NCBI RefSeq assembly: GCF_010015445.1
Contig: NC_053115.1
Coordinates: forward strand, 9,996,524 to 10,060,523
Reading direction: 5' to 3'
DNA from: Perca fluviatilis
Taxonomy: Eukaryota; Chordata; Actinopteri; Perciformes; Percidae
Length of the DNA: 64,000 nt
Positions 49,564 through 62,103 of this stretch are shown here, in pieces. The position numbers and the translations under genes were made by a program. Every line of letters begins with the position of its first letter. Within the stretch, counting starts at the first letter, position 1. The notes under the pieces were generated by a model. It saw only the letters and a program-made list of their open reading frames with translations. It did no database searches and had not been told where the DNA came from.

Positions 49564-49945
49564 TTAAAGATTTAGTGCGTAACTTTTTTATATTAATGAA
49601 CGTCCGTTACATTCAAGCCATTGCCAAATGAGTTGCTACAAAGCTAATCAATTATCAGCTCCACAAAACTCTCTTTGTATTTCTCAGTATGGCTATGTTC
49701 AGAAGATTGTGTCGTCTGGCGACTTTTGCGCTCAGAAACTCGAGTGAAGATAATGACCTCTTCTGAGTCCATCATTTTTTTAATCCTCCGTGTCCTCCTT
49801 GGCTACTAGCAACTGCGTGGGGGAGGGGTGGGGTGGGGGCGGTGCGCGATCACGGAAGGCTTGTATCATTTGGACGCGGACAGTTTTGTTGTCATTACTT
49901 AGAATTCCTCATGGGGGCGACAGAAACTACACACTATAGCTTTAA
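49564..49945. mobile_element. TTAA-flanked MITE family E
   Basis: TTAAAGATTTAGTGCGTAAC at the left and ACTACACACTATAGCTTTAA at the right are imperfect inverted repeats with TTAA at both ends. 382 bp with no coding capacity. Confidence 0.65.
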
Positions 49946-50035
49946 AAAAACTCTTCAGAAGAATTAATTCAGAAGAGCCTCGAAAGTCGCCGGACGAGAC
50001 CATGTTCTAAACATAGCCATACTGAGAAATACAGA

Positions 50036-50212
50036 GAGGCTGGACTAAAATAAGAGCTGTTTGGAGCAGTTGGTGAACTGTTTTCTGTTGGAGATGGTAA
50101 GTCCCTTTGGGGTGGACATTGGGCTTTTCCACTTTGTAAACCTAAAATGTGCACAAAAAAGATATATAGCACAATAAAGTAAAGAGAAAAAACCAAAAAG
50201 CATAATATGAGC
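50036..50212. mobile_element. Truncated antisense copy of MITE family A
   Basis: Shares TTTTCTGTTGGAGATGGTAA, TTTGGGGTGGAC and CAAAAAGCATAATATGAGC with the complement of 2052-2230. The outer TTAA end is lost, and the other half of the element is missing. Confidence 0.75.
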
Positions 50213-51301
50213 CCTACGCGGAGAGCGTGGAGGATTTTTGACAACATCTGGTCCGTCTGATTTTACTTTATATAAAATATAAAAGCTTGTAAAACATCAA
50301 CCCTATATATAAATAAACACTGTAACTTATACAGTGGACAAAATATCTACATTTTTTCAAAAAAAGTCCAGATGCTTTTGTCCTCATGACATTCACTTAT
50401 GCCAATACTCAAAAGTCTTTATCTCTCATATTAATGTGGTGAAGTAAGAGTACAATATTTCCTTCTGAAATGCAGTGAAGTATAATAAGCATCAAATGGA
50501 ACTACTTAAATAAAGTAATTACCTCAGAATTGTATATAACGTCATGGAAATTGTCTGTAAGCACTCAAACACACCAACAATAATGCACAAAACACTGATG
50601 GATTGAACATTGTACAATAATAACAGAGAGACAAACCTCAGGATGAAAAGGTGCATCTTCTGACCAGAGAGACAGAAAATGTTTGTTTATGTTTTCCCAG
50701 AACATGACCTGAAGAAAGCATAGGTCATATGTGCAGCATCTGACTTCTCAAGAATGTAACCTACACAAGCAAAGATATGTCAATAAAGCATATGATCTCC
50801 ATCGGACCTGTTTTTCATTCTTTAACAAACAACATGCGATCTTAATGTGCAGTTTTGACAGTGTCCAGATGAACAGAGTGAGCAGAGTCACAGTTATCCA
50901 AACTTGAGTAAATGATAAAACTAATATTCACTTTTCACAATACATTATTATCACTGAAATGTTAATGTACAGTATACATAGAATTTGTATCTTGTAGTTG
51001 ATTGAAACTGGAGTGATGGGACTAAATACTGTTTTATTTAAAACATATCATCATGCTCTAAGGCATTTTTGAACATACATTGACTAAATGAATACAAAAT
51101 AAGAAAGCATGGCGCATTCCCAGGCGATGAGGTGTTTACTTGTTCTCTGTGTTTTGTCCTTGCAGTGTGGAACAGATATGAAAGGTGGTTTGACCTCGAT
51201 ATTCAGCTGTGACGGGAGGGCTGGAGAGGAAGTGGAGGCAGGCTTCGGGGGGTTACACCATCCGTCAGGACACATTCATCAAAGTCATTCTCTTCTCTCC
51301 T

Positions 51302-51323
51302 GCACACACACACACACGCACAT

Positions 51324-51374
<51 letters not shown>
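51302..51374. repeat. (CA)n microsatellite with CG interruptions
   Basis: CA run with ACGCACATACGCAC interruptions near the left edge. Reading frames through it are not genes. Confidence 0.95.
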
Positions 51375-51377
<3 letters not shown>

Positions 51378-51435
51378 AAAACACATAGATGCACAAGTGT
51401 TACAAGAGATCTGCTCTGAACTTCTCTTTCCTCAG

Positions 51436-51578
<143 letters not shown>

Positions 51579-52962
51579 GGTATTTTGTTGTTTCACCATC
51601 TCCTCTCAATTCTCAGCTTGCTTCCTTACTTCTGTATCTTCAAAGGATTTCAAAAAATGAAGGGAAAGCAGAGAGGCAGTTAAGCTTCCTGTTTCCCTCA
51701 CCTCCCAGAAGAGCAGAGTGAAGACTGTGAGCAACACCACTTTGAGCTCACAGCTGCACGATCGCTGAGTAAATGAACCTCTTAATTACTGTAAATCAAG
51801 CTTGACCTATGTTATCAGATAGTTCACGACTGTCCTGGGAATAACCTCACCAGTATTAGTGTCCTGCCACCTCCTAAAACACACCTACACTTCCATCTCC
51901 CACTTTTCACGTCCCACACTTTTTCAACTACGTCCTTACTTTAATGATTGTATGTTTTATTCTCATGATAAAGAAACGGTCTTACTGAGACTAAGTTTTT
52001 GAACCTGCATTGTTAAAGGAGACTTATCTCTATAAAAATGTTTCAGCTTTGAAGATCAGACATTTTGCTTTGAAACTCCTTCTTTCACCTCTCAGTGCCA
52101 TCCAATCTGCTTCCTATCTCTGACGCAGTCTGTGGTGTTGATTTACCAAACGCGAGCTTGAACGAAGAGAAAGATCAGTGTCTCTTTCCCCAAAGGCCAC
52201 AGGTCCGCTCCGTATGTTAGCCCTGTGGCACGCACAAACTCTCACATGGGCAGAATAAAACCTTCTGCTCTATCCTGCTCATGTAAGATGCCCAAATATG
52301 CAAAGACAATGTTTGGAGAATTTTTTTGCTTTGCTACATCTCCTTTCTACTCTACTTACTTTACTCATGAACAATTTAATAATGCAATAGCCTATATTAT
52401 AACATATTTTGTACAAGATATGAATATACAGTATAAATGATAAAAATGCAACAACTATGTTGCACTTTTGTCTAGAATTAATTTCTGCACAAAATGTGCA
52501 CGTTTAAAATGTTGAGATATATGAAATGCTTCAACTCATATAAACATAATGTTCCTTTAAGCAAAGAATTCTAAAACCCAGAAAGCTTTTTCATATCTGC
52601 TAATTTCGTAGGATAGTTACTATTATTACTGAATTCACGGTTGCACTGTTCTTTTCTTTTTGGCGAATGCAATGTGCTTCTGTATGACATTCAATTCTAT
52701 TCTATCAGATAAAAAGTAATCATGGGAAAAGGTAAACAAAGCCAAGGCTGAAAATTGTGTGCTCAGGCTTTAATAGCATGTCAGTGAATTGTTTCATCAG
52801 AAGCACCACTGGGCAGAAGAGCAAAGGCAATGAGGCAAGAGTTATTATGGAAAGGATGAAAACATTTACTGTATGAGGTAGAAAATGCTCCCCGCTGACC
52901 AATGAAAGCGCGAGATGAGAGAGAGAGTGTCTGAATATCTGTAAGTACAAAGGTCACCAACT

Positions 52963-53361
52963 TTAAAGGTCCCATGGCATGAAAATGTCACTTTATGAGG
53001 TTTTTTTTAACATTAATATGAGTTCCCCCAGCCTGTCTATGGTCCCCCAGTGGCTAGAAATGGTGATAGGTGTAAACCGAGCCCTGGGTATCCTGCTCTG
53101 CCTTTGAGAAAATGAAAGCTCAGATGAGTCGTTTTGGAATCTGCTTGTTATGAGGTCATAACAAGCAAGGTTACCTCCCCTTTCTCTGCTTTGCCCGCTC
53201 AGAGAATTTGGCCAACCCATGAGAGAGAGACATCATGGCTTTCAAACGAGAAAAGTGGCAGTTGGTCAAGGCCACACCCCCACCCTCCAACTTGCCACTC
53301 CCACTCTCCTCCTCAATAGCTTAAGACACAGAAATGGCACATACTAAGGAAAGCTCATTTA
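52963..53361. mobile_element. TTAA-flanked MITE family C, copy 2 (truncated)
   Basis: Starts TTAAAGGTCCCATGGCATGA and follows copy 1 (14331-14839) closely up to GGAAAGCTCATT, where it stops. The right end of about 110 bp is missing. Confidence 0.85.
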
Positions 53362-54114
53362 AAGCATCATCTGACTGTCAGGCAGTGATAATGGATGGAA
53401 CTTAGAGTTAGTATGATGGGGTCGTGTGCACCATTGTGGCACTTCAAGGAGCTGAACAACAAGATGCCAGTCTGATTATGAACTCAGTTAATGTAATTTG
53501 ATTTAGTTTGAACTGGTTATTTATTTCGTAAATGTGTCTTTAATATCACAATGTGATTTGAAAATGCTATTTATCAATGATTCATCTTTCTAAAATGAAA
53601 TGTAAAATGTACCTTGTTAGCATTACTAAGGCTGAACTGACCCGCATGCACAAAAGAACAATAACAAAGACGTCACACGCAGCAGCAGTTCGCTGTCGTA
53701 TGTAAACATGGTGGCCCCAGAAGTCAGCATTTACAGCTTCATTAAGTTAATATGCACTGGAAAACTGAGAATTTAGGAGTAGATGAAAATGAGCATGAGG
53801 AGTAAGAGAGCCAAATCTTTAATTATGACTTTGTTTGGAGCATTGGCTGCTGCTTCTGTACGGAGGTGTGTGTGGATGCGGAGTGCCAAGAGTGGTGGGA
53901 TCATGACTTGCATGGCGTCACCGAAACAGATTTCATACAAAATGTCAGGATGTCAAGGGTTACTTTAAACCACATCTGTCAGCTCAGCGTCTCTCCACAA
54001 GACTCTTTCGGCAAGACTCAGGTCAGCTGACCCATCTCCTTGAGAAAGTGCATGGGAGTTGGGTTGCATTAGCTGGCAACAGGGCCGGATGAGTGAGTTC
54101 ATGAATTCTGATAG

Positions 54115-54285
54115 GTCTGTTCAGACTAAGGTTGCATTGCAAAAAATCAGATCTGTATCTGATTTAGGACCACACATGAAAGTGGCCCAAATCTTAATTG
54201 AAAATATTGTGATCTGATTAACATATGAGCAAAAATAAATCAGATTTGGGCCACTTTTGCCTGCAATGTGAACGTAGCCTAAATG
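54115..54285. mobile_element. Short foldback/MITE-like element
   Basis: The arms AAAGTGGCCCAAATCT (54180-54195) and AGATTTGGGCCACTTT (54243-54258) are perfect complements. The flanks TTCAGACTAAGGTTGCATTGC and GCAATGTGAACGTAGCC look like diverged outer ends. Non-coding. Confidence 0.6.
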
Positions 54286-54440
54286 TCTCCTAGATTTTCA
54301 ATCCACTGAATGTATCTTTAATTTGTCATATTTGGATATTTTCTTATCCAGTTGTAGCCTGTAGTTTGTAGGACAACAGAAACATAAAACAAAAAAAAAG
54401 GATATCACGACTTGGCTGAATCCTAAAGAGGTGTAAGGTC

Positions 54441-54827
54441 TAGGGGTGGGAATCACCAGAGGCCTCACGAAACGATATCATCCCGATACTTATGTCGCAA
54501 TACGATATTATTGCGATTTTAAAAATATTGCAATATTCTGCGATATATTGCAATGTATTACCTTTTTTCCAACTTCAGATTTTTACCAATTTCAAATGAT
54601 GTCCCGAAAGGACAATTTTGTCAACATCTGTTTTATGTAAAAAGATACATTTCTCTGCTTGTTCATCTCACTTCAATTTTATTGGTGCAAAATCAGATTG
54701 TCAAGCAGACAAACTGACCAAGACATATATAATAAAAGATCGATACTTGGCGTCTGTGTATCGATACAGTATTGCCACGAAAAATATTGCGATACTATGC
54801 TGTATCGATTTTTTTCCCCCACCCCTA
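54441..54827. mobile_element. hAT-type MITE with perfect 8-bp target duplication
   Basis: TAGGGGTGGGAATCACC at the left and CCCCCACCCCTA at the right are inverted ends. The exact direct repeat GTAAGGTC flanks it at 54433-54440 and 54828-54835. 387 bp, AT-rich interior with CGATA-rich steps, no transposase. An 8-bp duplication is the hAT signature. Confidence 0.85.
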
Positions 54828-55479
54828 GTAAGGTCAGCCATCTTGTCAAAGGAAACAACTCTTTTTCAGCACACAACAGCACACAAACATGACAGCGCGT
54901 TTCTGAAATGAGACAATGACAAATGTGATGGTAATTACTGCCATGAAACACAATGATTCATTGTCATAAACACTATTATTATTTCAGAGCAGACCTGCAT
55001 GAGTCTTTGTCTCTCACGGTGTGATTTCAATCTGTGACTGACTGAGTGACTGAGACTGTGTCACAACTGCATTGAAAAGACCAAACTGAGTGTGTGAAGG
55101 AAATTGACTTTGCAAATAATGTAGCATAATGATTATATGCTTGGCTGCAGTTAATACATTAGTCTTGTGGCTCTAATATTAATCATAGTTCAAAAAGTAC
55201 TTTTTTGGATTTAGCTTCCGCCACCTGCACTCAGTCGATTGGGTATTCTTAAGCAACAGCTATTCTGGCTGTAGCAGACTTCTTGTAAGTATTTTAGCAT
55301 TTTGTATTAGCATTTTGGGAATCTATGTGTGAAGGAGGAACCTGCAGAGAGATAAAATGTGATCAAACTTGATCATCTGCTGTGCTGCAATCTGTTTCCA
55401 CAAAAGGCAAAAGCAGATTAGTCTCAGTTAAAAACACATCTCTTCCGACTGCACCTTAGCTAAGAAGATGATGCTATAT

Positions 55480-56010
55480 AAAAAACAAAAAAAACATATT
55501 GCACTTACATATTGCACCTACATGTGACTCTTTGTAGTTTGGCTTATTTGAAGCTAATGTACTTATTCTCAATTCCTATTATTTCCTGTTGTTTGGAGTT
55601 TGTACTTTCATGAAATGTATCCCAACATTAGCCACCTTCAAAAAAAAACAACTAAATTGTGGCTAATTCAGGAACAATCTTGCTCTCATATTTAGTTTTT
55701 ACACTGTGCTCTCTCTGTATACTTTCTTTCCTTTTTCATTTCCTTCCATTTTATTTCATCTTTGTCTAATTTTTAATAATGTAAATCTGTATTTTTATTT
55801 GTAACCAAAAGCCCTACTAAGGACAAGTGTCGTGCATTAGCTTCTGCTAAAAACACTATGATACATACATCAGATGACTGTTGAAGCTTATCTATGTTTT
55901 TTGTATCTGTCCCTATCTAAATAAACCTTTAATAATAATAATAATGGTTGAATGCACTTATTGGAAGTCGCTTTGGATGAAAGCGTCAGCTAAATGTAAT
56001 GTAATGTTTA
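55480..56010 (+). mobile_element. L2-type retroposon 3' region
   Basis: The tail GTTGAATGCACTTATTGGAA, GTCGCTTTGGATGAAAGCG, TCAGCTAAATGTAATGTAATG is the conserved 3' end of teleost L2-related elements. The upstream TTTGTAGTTTGGCTTATTTG block matches a second copy near 43385. 5' truncated, no frame. Confidence 0.6.
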
Positions 56011-56628
56011 CCAAAGTCACCATCTTAGTTTAGCGTGTTAGCACACTAACATTTATTAATTGGCACCAAACACACAAAGTACAGCTGAGACTGATGGGAT
56101 GTGTTTAGTTTTGGGGAAAAAACAGTATTCAATCTTTCATGATTAGAAATCCGAATTCACTGTGTGTAGCACAACAGGCTGTACCTCTGCTCCAGCGGGG
56201 GGCTTTCTTAAAATACTCTGTTGACCTGATCCTGCATCAGTAAGCTAGCTGTTTTCTTTGCTAACACAAAATGGAAAAAAAACAACTACTAGCCGGGCAG
56301 GCTGCAGATAATCATGACATGAAATCTATTCAAGAACAGTAACATCAGTGCTCGAAGTGGGCCGGTACTCACTGGTACGCAGTACCGGCACTTCCACATT
56401 TTACTCTTAAGCGGACCTGCACTTTTTCTTGCGTACCGCTACTTCTCGCATGTAGCCGGTACTCTACCACTGACAGAGAAAGCATCAGTGTCAGAGAGAT
56501 TGGTAATGACCCTAACATTACATAAACTATAATACCCAGAGGGCATTACTATTCATGAGCTTAAAACTAACATTAGCGTTGATGTGCGCGGAACAGCTAG
56601 CGTTAATGAGGAGTCTGCAGCTACCAAC

Positions 56629-57024
56629 CTTAAAGGTCCTATGGCATAAAAATGTCACATTAATATGCGTTCCCCCAGCCTGCCTATGGTCCCCCAGTAG
56701 CTAGAAATGGCGACAGGTGTAAATCGAGCCCTGGGTATCCTGCTCTGTCTTTGAGAAAATGAAAGCTCAGATGGGCCGATCTGGAATCTTGCTCCTTATG
56801 AGCTCCTTTCTCTGCTTTGCCCGCCCAGAGAATTTGGCCCACCCGTGAGAGAGAGACATCATGGCCCAAACGAGCAAATGGCAGTTGGTCACCTCCCCCT
56901 CCTCAATAGCTACAGACACAGAAATGGCACATCCTAAGGAGAGAAAGAGACTTCAGATACAGTATTAGAGAACCACTAAGGTCTATAAAAGCATCCAAAG
57001 AGCACCATGTCATGGGACCTTTAA
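56629..57024. mobile_element. TTAA-flanked MITE family C, copy 3 (nested)
   Basis: TTAAAGGTCCTATGGCAT at the left and CATGTCATGGGACCTTTAA at the right, TTAA at both ends. Internally deleted relative to the copy at 14331-14839. Inserted inside the larger hAT-like element. Confidence 0.85.
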
Positions 57025-57289
57025 CGTTACCTTAGTCAATGACACCAATGTCAACAATAACATGAGTAATGAAAAACGTGGATGGCCTGACTGTTGGTCA
57101 AGAGACCAAATTATGTATTTTTGCTCCACGAACAGTTGGCTCGTTTTTAACGATAACAAACTAGGCTGCAAAACATGTAACAGCATCCCGTCACTTGCTG
57201 GCCAGACAGAGAGGGGACTGAAGCTGTCAAGAGAATGGAGGGAATGTTTAATTCACGTATGCACGCACGAACGCAGTAAACATTGACCA

Positions 57290-57600
57290 TTCTGTTTGTT
57301 ACTTCTCAAGAAAGTTTAATAAGCACCAGCTTAATTATAGCACTATCGAGAAGGAAGCTCTCACCCTTCTATTTGCCCTGCAATATTTTGAAGTTTATCT
57401 TGGATCTAGCTCACAGCCTGTCCAAGTATTTAGCCTACTGGCCACAACCCATTAGTATTTCTCGCGCATATGCGCAATTCTAACCAGCGGCTTATGAGCT
57501 GGTCTCCTTCTGCAAGATTTTAATTTGCAGATTCACCACAAAAAGGGTACTGAGAATGTGATAGCAGACGCTTTGTCTAGATGTTGCACAGATGTCTAGG
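57290..57600 (+). pseudogene. Ty3/gypsy retrotransposon RNase H relic
   Basis: A broken frame here matches the RNase H region that follows reverse transcriptase in Ty3/gypsy elements. It has a YSTIEKEAL motif, an ALQYFEVYLGSS block, a recognisable QRLMSW segment and a GTEN/ADALSR-type end near 57585. Several frame breaks and a stop interrupt it. A G-rich tract (about 57633-57645) followed by TGTTATTGC may be the polypurine tract and start of a 3' LTR. No other domains of the element are present. Confidence 0.6.
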
Positions 57601-58371
57601 AATTAAACCTTTTAGGGGTACATTTAATTCTTGGGTGTGGGGGTGTTATTGCTGTGGTCATAATGTGTTTATGGTCTGCTGTGTGTGCTGTGTGTTCCCT
57701 GTGTTTTTTTTCTTTTGTTCCAATTTCATATGCAAATAGAGGTGTGCCATAGCCGTCTGTGGATTGGTGGAGAGGTTCAGGCCCGACCCTGTGATTGGCT
57801 GCAGCTGGGGAAGCAACCCAGTTATAAGGAGCCAAGATGGCAGCCGTTGGTAGGCAGCAGGAATTTGTACTCCTCCTAATCGCCCAACCAGCCACACTTG
57901 TAATTTTAGCTTAGTTATATTGTTTTTGGTTTGTTTAGTAAGGGTGGACCTCCAGGCGTGGTAATCTTGTTTTCTCCTGTTTTTGTTAGTTAGGGAGGTA
58001 AGTCGTTTGTCATTTGTTTTGCCAATGCAAGAGAGTACCGGCACCTTTTTTTTCCCCCACTTCAAGCACTGAGTGACGTTAGCTTGTCAAGTGATGCAGC
58101 AAAAGCACCTCAAAACAAACCTCAGTTCTACAGCATAGTTTGACATTAAGCTTCGTCGTTTATGTTTAATTGATTTGAACAAATTACATGTTAGTTTGCA
58201 ATTGTTTCTTTAGTGCATTCAATGGAACATTAATCAGTTCAAAGTCCTGTGCTCCAGTGCCTATAATGTATTATGTTTTTTGCCTCTGACATCATGCAGT
58301 TTCTACATGTGATCCTTGATGTAGATGAAGGACACTGCAAGTGCTCTGTAAATATTAATTCTGCTGCTGCT

Positions 58372-60110
58372 TTAAAGGGGTGATAGAATGATTATATAGG
58401 GTATTTCATACTGTTCCTTATGGTCTCCTAATGGGGTATGTAACATTGGTTGGGCTGAAAATGGCCTGGTTGATATTTTATTGGCCCTTATGCATCCCTG
58501 TGTTTTGGCCCTATTTGTAACAAGAGCTTTTCTTCCAAATATGGTATGGTCATGAATATTTAGATGAGCTGCGCGCTGATTGGTTGAGCGAATCCCCAAT
58601 ACACATACATTAGAGAAGCGACAGAATCTCATATTCCAGACACTGCAATGTTTCATTACCAAATTCACTTCTGAGACTTTTTTAAGCGAGAAATCAACTA
58701 TATAAAGCTGAAACATGGGCCGTTTTACAAAAATTGATGGCTAATTGCAAATTTGGTAAGAAGTGTCGGACTTTAGGAGCTCCACACAGTCTGACGAGAA
58801 AGCGGCAGCCTGCTGGGCTCCATACCCAGCGCAAAGTCACCCTTTGTGGATACTGCACTACGGGGCTCCGCGGCCAGCTGCCGGCATAACTATAATATAT
58901 TTACGGTTTGAATTTCGCCACTTATACAACATCATTCCCCAATGTCTTATAAAGCTAACCGTTGTGTCCGATTTGATTTTAAGGCATTTTTATGAACGCA
59001 AGGCGTCTTAGTAGGACGAACAGCTGCTTGCTATATGTCCCATTCATTACAATGGGGAAATATCGCAGCTAGCTAGCTACACTGTCGCCATAACTAAATT
59101 ATATTTACAGTTTGAATTTCGTCACGCCACTTATATAACATCATTCCCCAATGTCTTATAAAGCTAACCGTTGTGTCCGATTTGATTTTAAGGCATTTTT
59201 ATGAACGCAAGGCGTCTTTGTAGGACGAGCAGCTGCTTGCTATATGTCCCATTCATTACAATGGGGAAATATCGCAGCTTGCTCACTTTCGCATAACTAA
59301 AGTATATTTACAGTTTGAATTTCGTCACGGCATGAATATTACAGATTCCTCAAGGTCTTACAAAGCTTAGCTAACACTTGTCCGATTTCGGATTTCAATT
59401 GAATGTATTTTTGTGAATGTCAGAGTTAGGAGGAGGCTAGCTAGCTCTCATTGATGGACTCCATCTCACCGCGGCTCTATCAATGAGACTCGCGGACAAG
59501 AGGCGTTTATTTCCCCGATTGTTTGTTTAAATAACTCAACACACATACCCATTATAAGATTAACTGGAACCTGCGGGCTGTGGTAAAAGATTGCGGGCGT
59601 AACAAGCTCGCTGACACTGCGGTCAGGGCAGCGATGTAGCAACCCAGGCAGCACCGGCGCTAAACTCCGACACACAGTCGGAGAAAATTTGCAATTAGCC
59701 ATCAATTTTCGTAAAGTGGCCCATATTTGAGCTTTATATAGTTGATTTCTCGCATAAAAAAGTTTCAGAATTGAATTTTATAATGGAATAGCAGAGATCT
59801 GCGTGACCTAGCTAGATTCAGAAGACTACCTGATCTCAGGTCAGTTGTGTAGCCTATGTAAATGTTGGGGCGTGACCGTTCTTTTAATACACCCATGGCT
59901 GTGACAAAGGTTCCGGATTTTGAGATGCTTACGCAAGCAACTTTGTTGAGATTCGCCCGTTTTCAGCGGCAGTTTCAAAATATGAGATTTTCATAGTAAA
60001 GGGGTGTCAATGGGATTTTGAGCTTCTATGTATGTCCCATTTACCCACCGAACTGTCGTTATTCAACTATGACAGGGTAAAATCGGTTTTGCATTCTATC
60101 ACCCCTTTAA
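58372..60110. mobile_element. 1.74-kb TTAA-flanked element with long inverted ends and internal 200-bp tandem repeats
   Basis: The ends TTAAAGGGGTGATAGAATG (58372-58390) and its complement (60092-60110) are perfect 19-bp inverted repeats including TTAA. Subterminal inverted blocks also pair: GAGAAATCAACTATATAAAGCT (about 58689) with its complement (about 59730), and ATTGATGGCTAATTGCAAAT (about 58733) with its complement (about 59692). Inside, a unit of about 205 bp (GTTTGAATTTCG..., CATTCCCCAATGTCTTATAA, CATTCATTACAATGGGGAAA) occurs twice nearly identically (about 58904 and 59110) and a third time in part (about 59312). No coding frame. Confidence 0.85.
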
Positions 60111-62071
60111 GATAAACATGTATCGCCCCTCTAAGCCATGATTCATTTAAGACCAGGACAGGATCAGTCTGTAGAATTAAAACATTATTATGGTCTGGTT
60201 TCTGGAGTAGGATTATTATATTCAAGTGACTGTAAAGGTAAATGGGCTAAGTGGGGAGTTTGGAGTGGGAACAATAGTGGTCATAGAAGGCTGAAGTGGG
60301 ATTGTGGTTAAATTAGATCAGTAACAGTATGATTTGAGTGATGAATAGGATATCTGGCAGAGATTCTAGTAAGAATGTTATGTTTTATAGGCCCATTGTT
60401 GATAAGTGCATGTATTTTAGAGCCCAGAGTGTCACAGTTATGTAAACAAATGGGACTGGATAGTGCCAGTCCACGAGGGGGAGCCAGTGAGTCAGAAGGT
60501 TTGTTAGTTGTAGGTTGTGGCAAACAGAAGAAGCTCTAATTTGTGACAAGTCAAAGAATTTCTAATAAGGGAAGAAGTTCCACTCTCTCCTTACTTCTGG
60601 CTTCTGAACTGGTTGCAGTTCCATTCTGGTTCCATATAGGGGGCGCTCACAGTCGAGTGCAGAATTAATGGTGGTCTATGGAGCTATACCCCTCAAAATC
60701 CACTTTTCTCAGGATATAATTTGAATTTGAATGTTGCATTCGAAAGGGGAGGCTAAGGAAATACACACTGCTGGGTGTTAGATTATTTTAAAGTGGCTTT
60801 TTTGTTCCAAAAAGCCTTTTAAAATGTCAATGAGATCAAACACATCGTACATCCGGAGATACTGCTTTACGGAAAGCTCTGAGTCGCTTCCTTTTTTCTC
60901 TCGAGGCATCGACAACACAGCTGACAGGTTAGGCTCTCTCTGTCAATACACGTGCTAGAAAGAGGCTTGCTAATGTTTTAAAGACCACGCCGAAATATTA
61001 ATTTAGACATTCTGGTTACGCTTCGAATGCCATCAAGCGTGATCTCTGGTCGTAATCAGTCCTTCGCTGACCAATCAGCTTTCATTAACTAAATGGGTTC
61101 TACCTAGCATGAGTTCTCAAGAATATTTCCAGTCAATGGGTGGAAATGGAAATGTTTACATTCTGTGTTTTAAAGGTGTCATTTCCCACGATACTTCCAT
61201 CTAAGCATGGACCCACATATTCAGTTGGCTTGTTCACAATGAAGAGAACAATGGTTACTGTCCTGTATAATCACTCTTGACAGAAACAGGTTGGCTATAC
61301 TAAAAACACTGTTGAATGTACTGTATACCTCATAGGGTATTAGGAGTTTATTCAGTGTGATATGCTGCGATTGGATTGTCGAGTTTTCAACCCTGCTTTT
61401 GTGCTGATAACAAAGAGCATTTGTGCAAGTATGTGTCTGGAAGCTTCAGAAACACTCTCTCCTGGTTCAATGCGTGACTCTTGAGATGAGGTGAACAGAT
61501 GCTGCTTTACATGTTGTCTTTATACTCTGCGTCTGCAAGAGAGTCTCACGCTTATAACTGAGCCAGCAGTTTATGTGCTGGACCTCAGCTGTACAGCAGC
61601 TCCAGAAGAATCACACAGAATCAAAACATAAACACGTCTACACTCATCCTCCAGAGGTTTATAGAGAGGTTACAGCAACAGCCATCATATCAAAAACCTC
61701 CGCTATCTTGTACTCCAAACTATTTTCAGACACGGATTGCTGAGATTGGCGTTCCAATATAAAGGCTGATTAGACTGAAGCTTATTGCTGTCTGCATGCA
61801 TGCAATTATAATCTGAGATATTTTCCTGCCAGTTGCCATTCAGCCCCACAGGACTACTGTTGATGTCATCATCATTGTATAAGGAACCAACACAGCTGAG
61901 CATGCAGTGTTTAGACGTGGGAGGTTGACAATCACTAGATCGGTTCGCAGCCAAGTGTGAAGCAGTTGGGATGAGGATCAGCACCTCTAAATCTGAGGCC
62001 ATGGTTCTCAGCAGGAAACCGATTGAGTCCCTACTCCAGGTAGGGAATGAGTCCTTACCCCAAGTGAAGGA

Positions 62072-62103
62072 GTTTAACCCTTGTCTTGTCCTTCGGGTCC
62101 CCC
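62072..62103. mobile_element. piggyBac-like MITE end abutting a LINE fragment
   Basis: TTTAACCCTTGTCTTGTCCTTC matches the end of the elements at 4242 and 31078. The similarity stops where the LINE sequence starts. Confidence 0.45.

Larger units (their letters stand above)
56346..58071. mobile_element. Large hAT-like element with nested insertions
   Basis: Left end CAGTGCTCGAAGTGGGCCGG followed by TACTC; right end GAGTACCGGCACC then CCCCACTTCAAGCACTG. Read in reverse these are matching termini starting CAGTGCT. Flanking 8-mers AGTAACAT (56338-56345) and AGTGACGT (58072-58079) agree at 6 of 8 bases, a worn target duplication. It contains MITE family C copy 3 and a gypsy-type fragment. Confidence 0.65.

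Noticed and set aside
58372..60110. CRISPR-like array from the regular internal repeats
   Set aside because: There are only two to three units of about 205 bp with no short repeat-spacer pattern, in a vertebrate transposon context.
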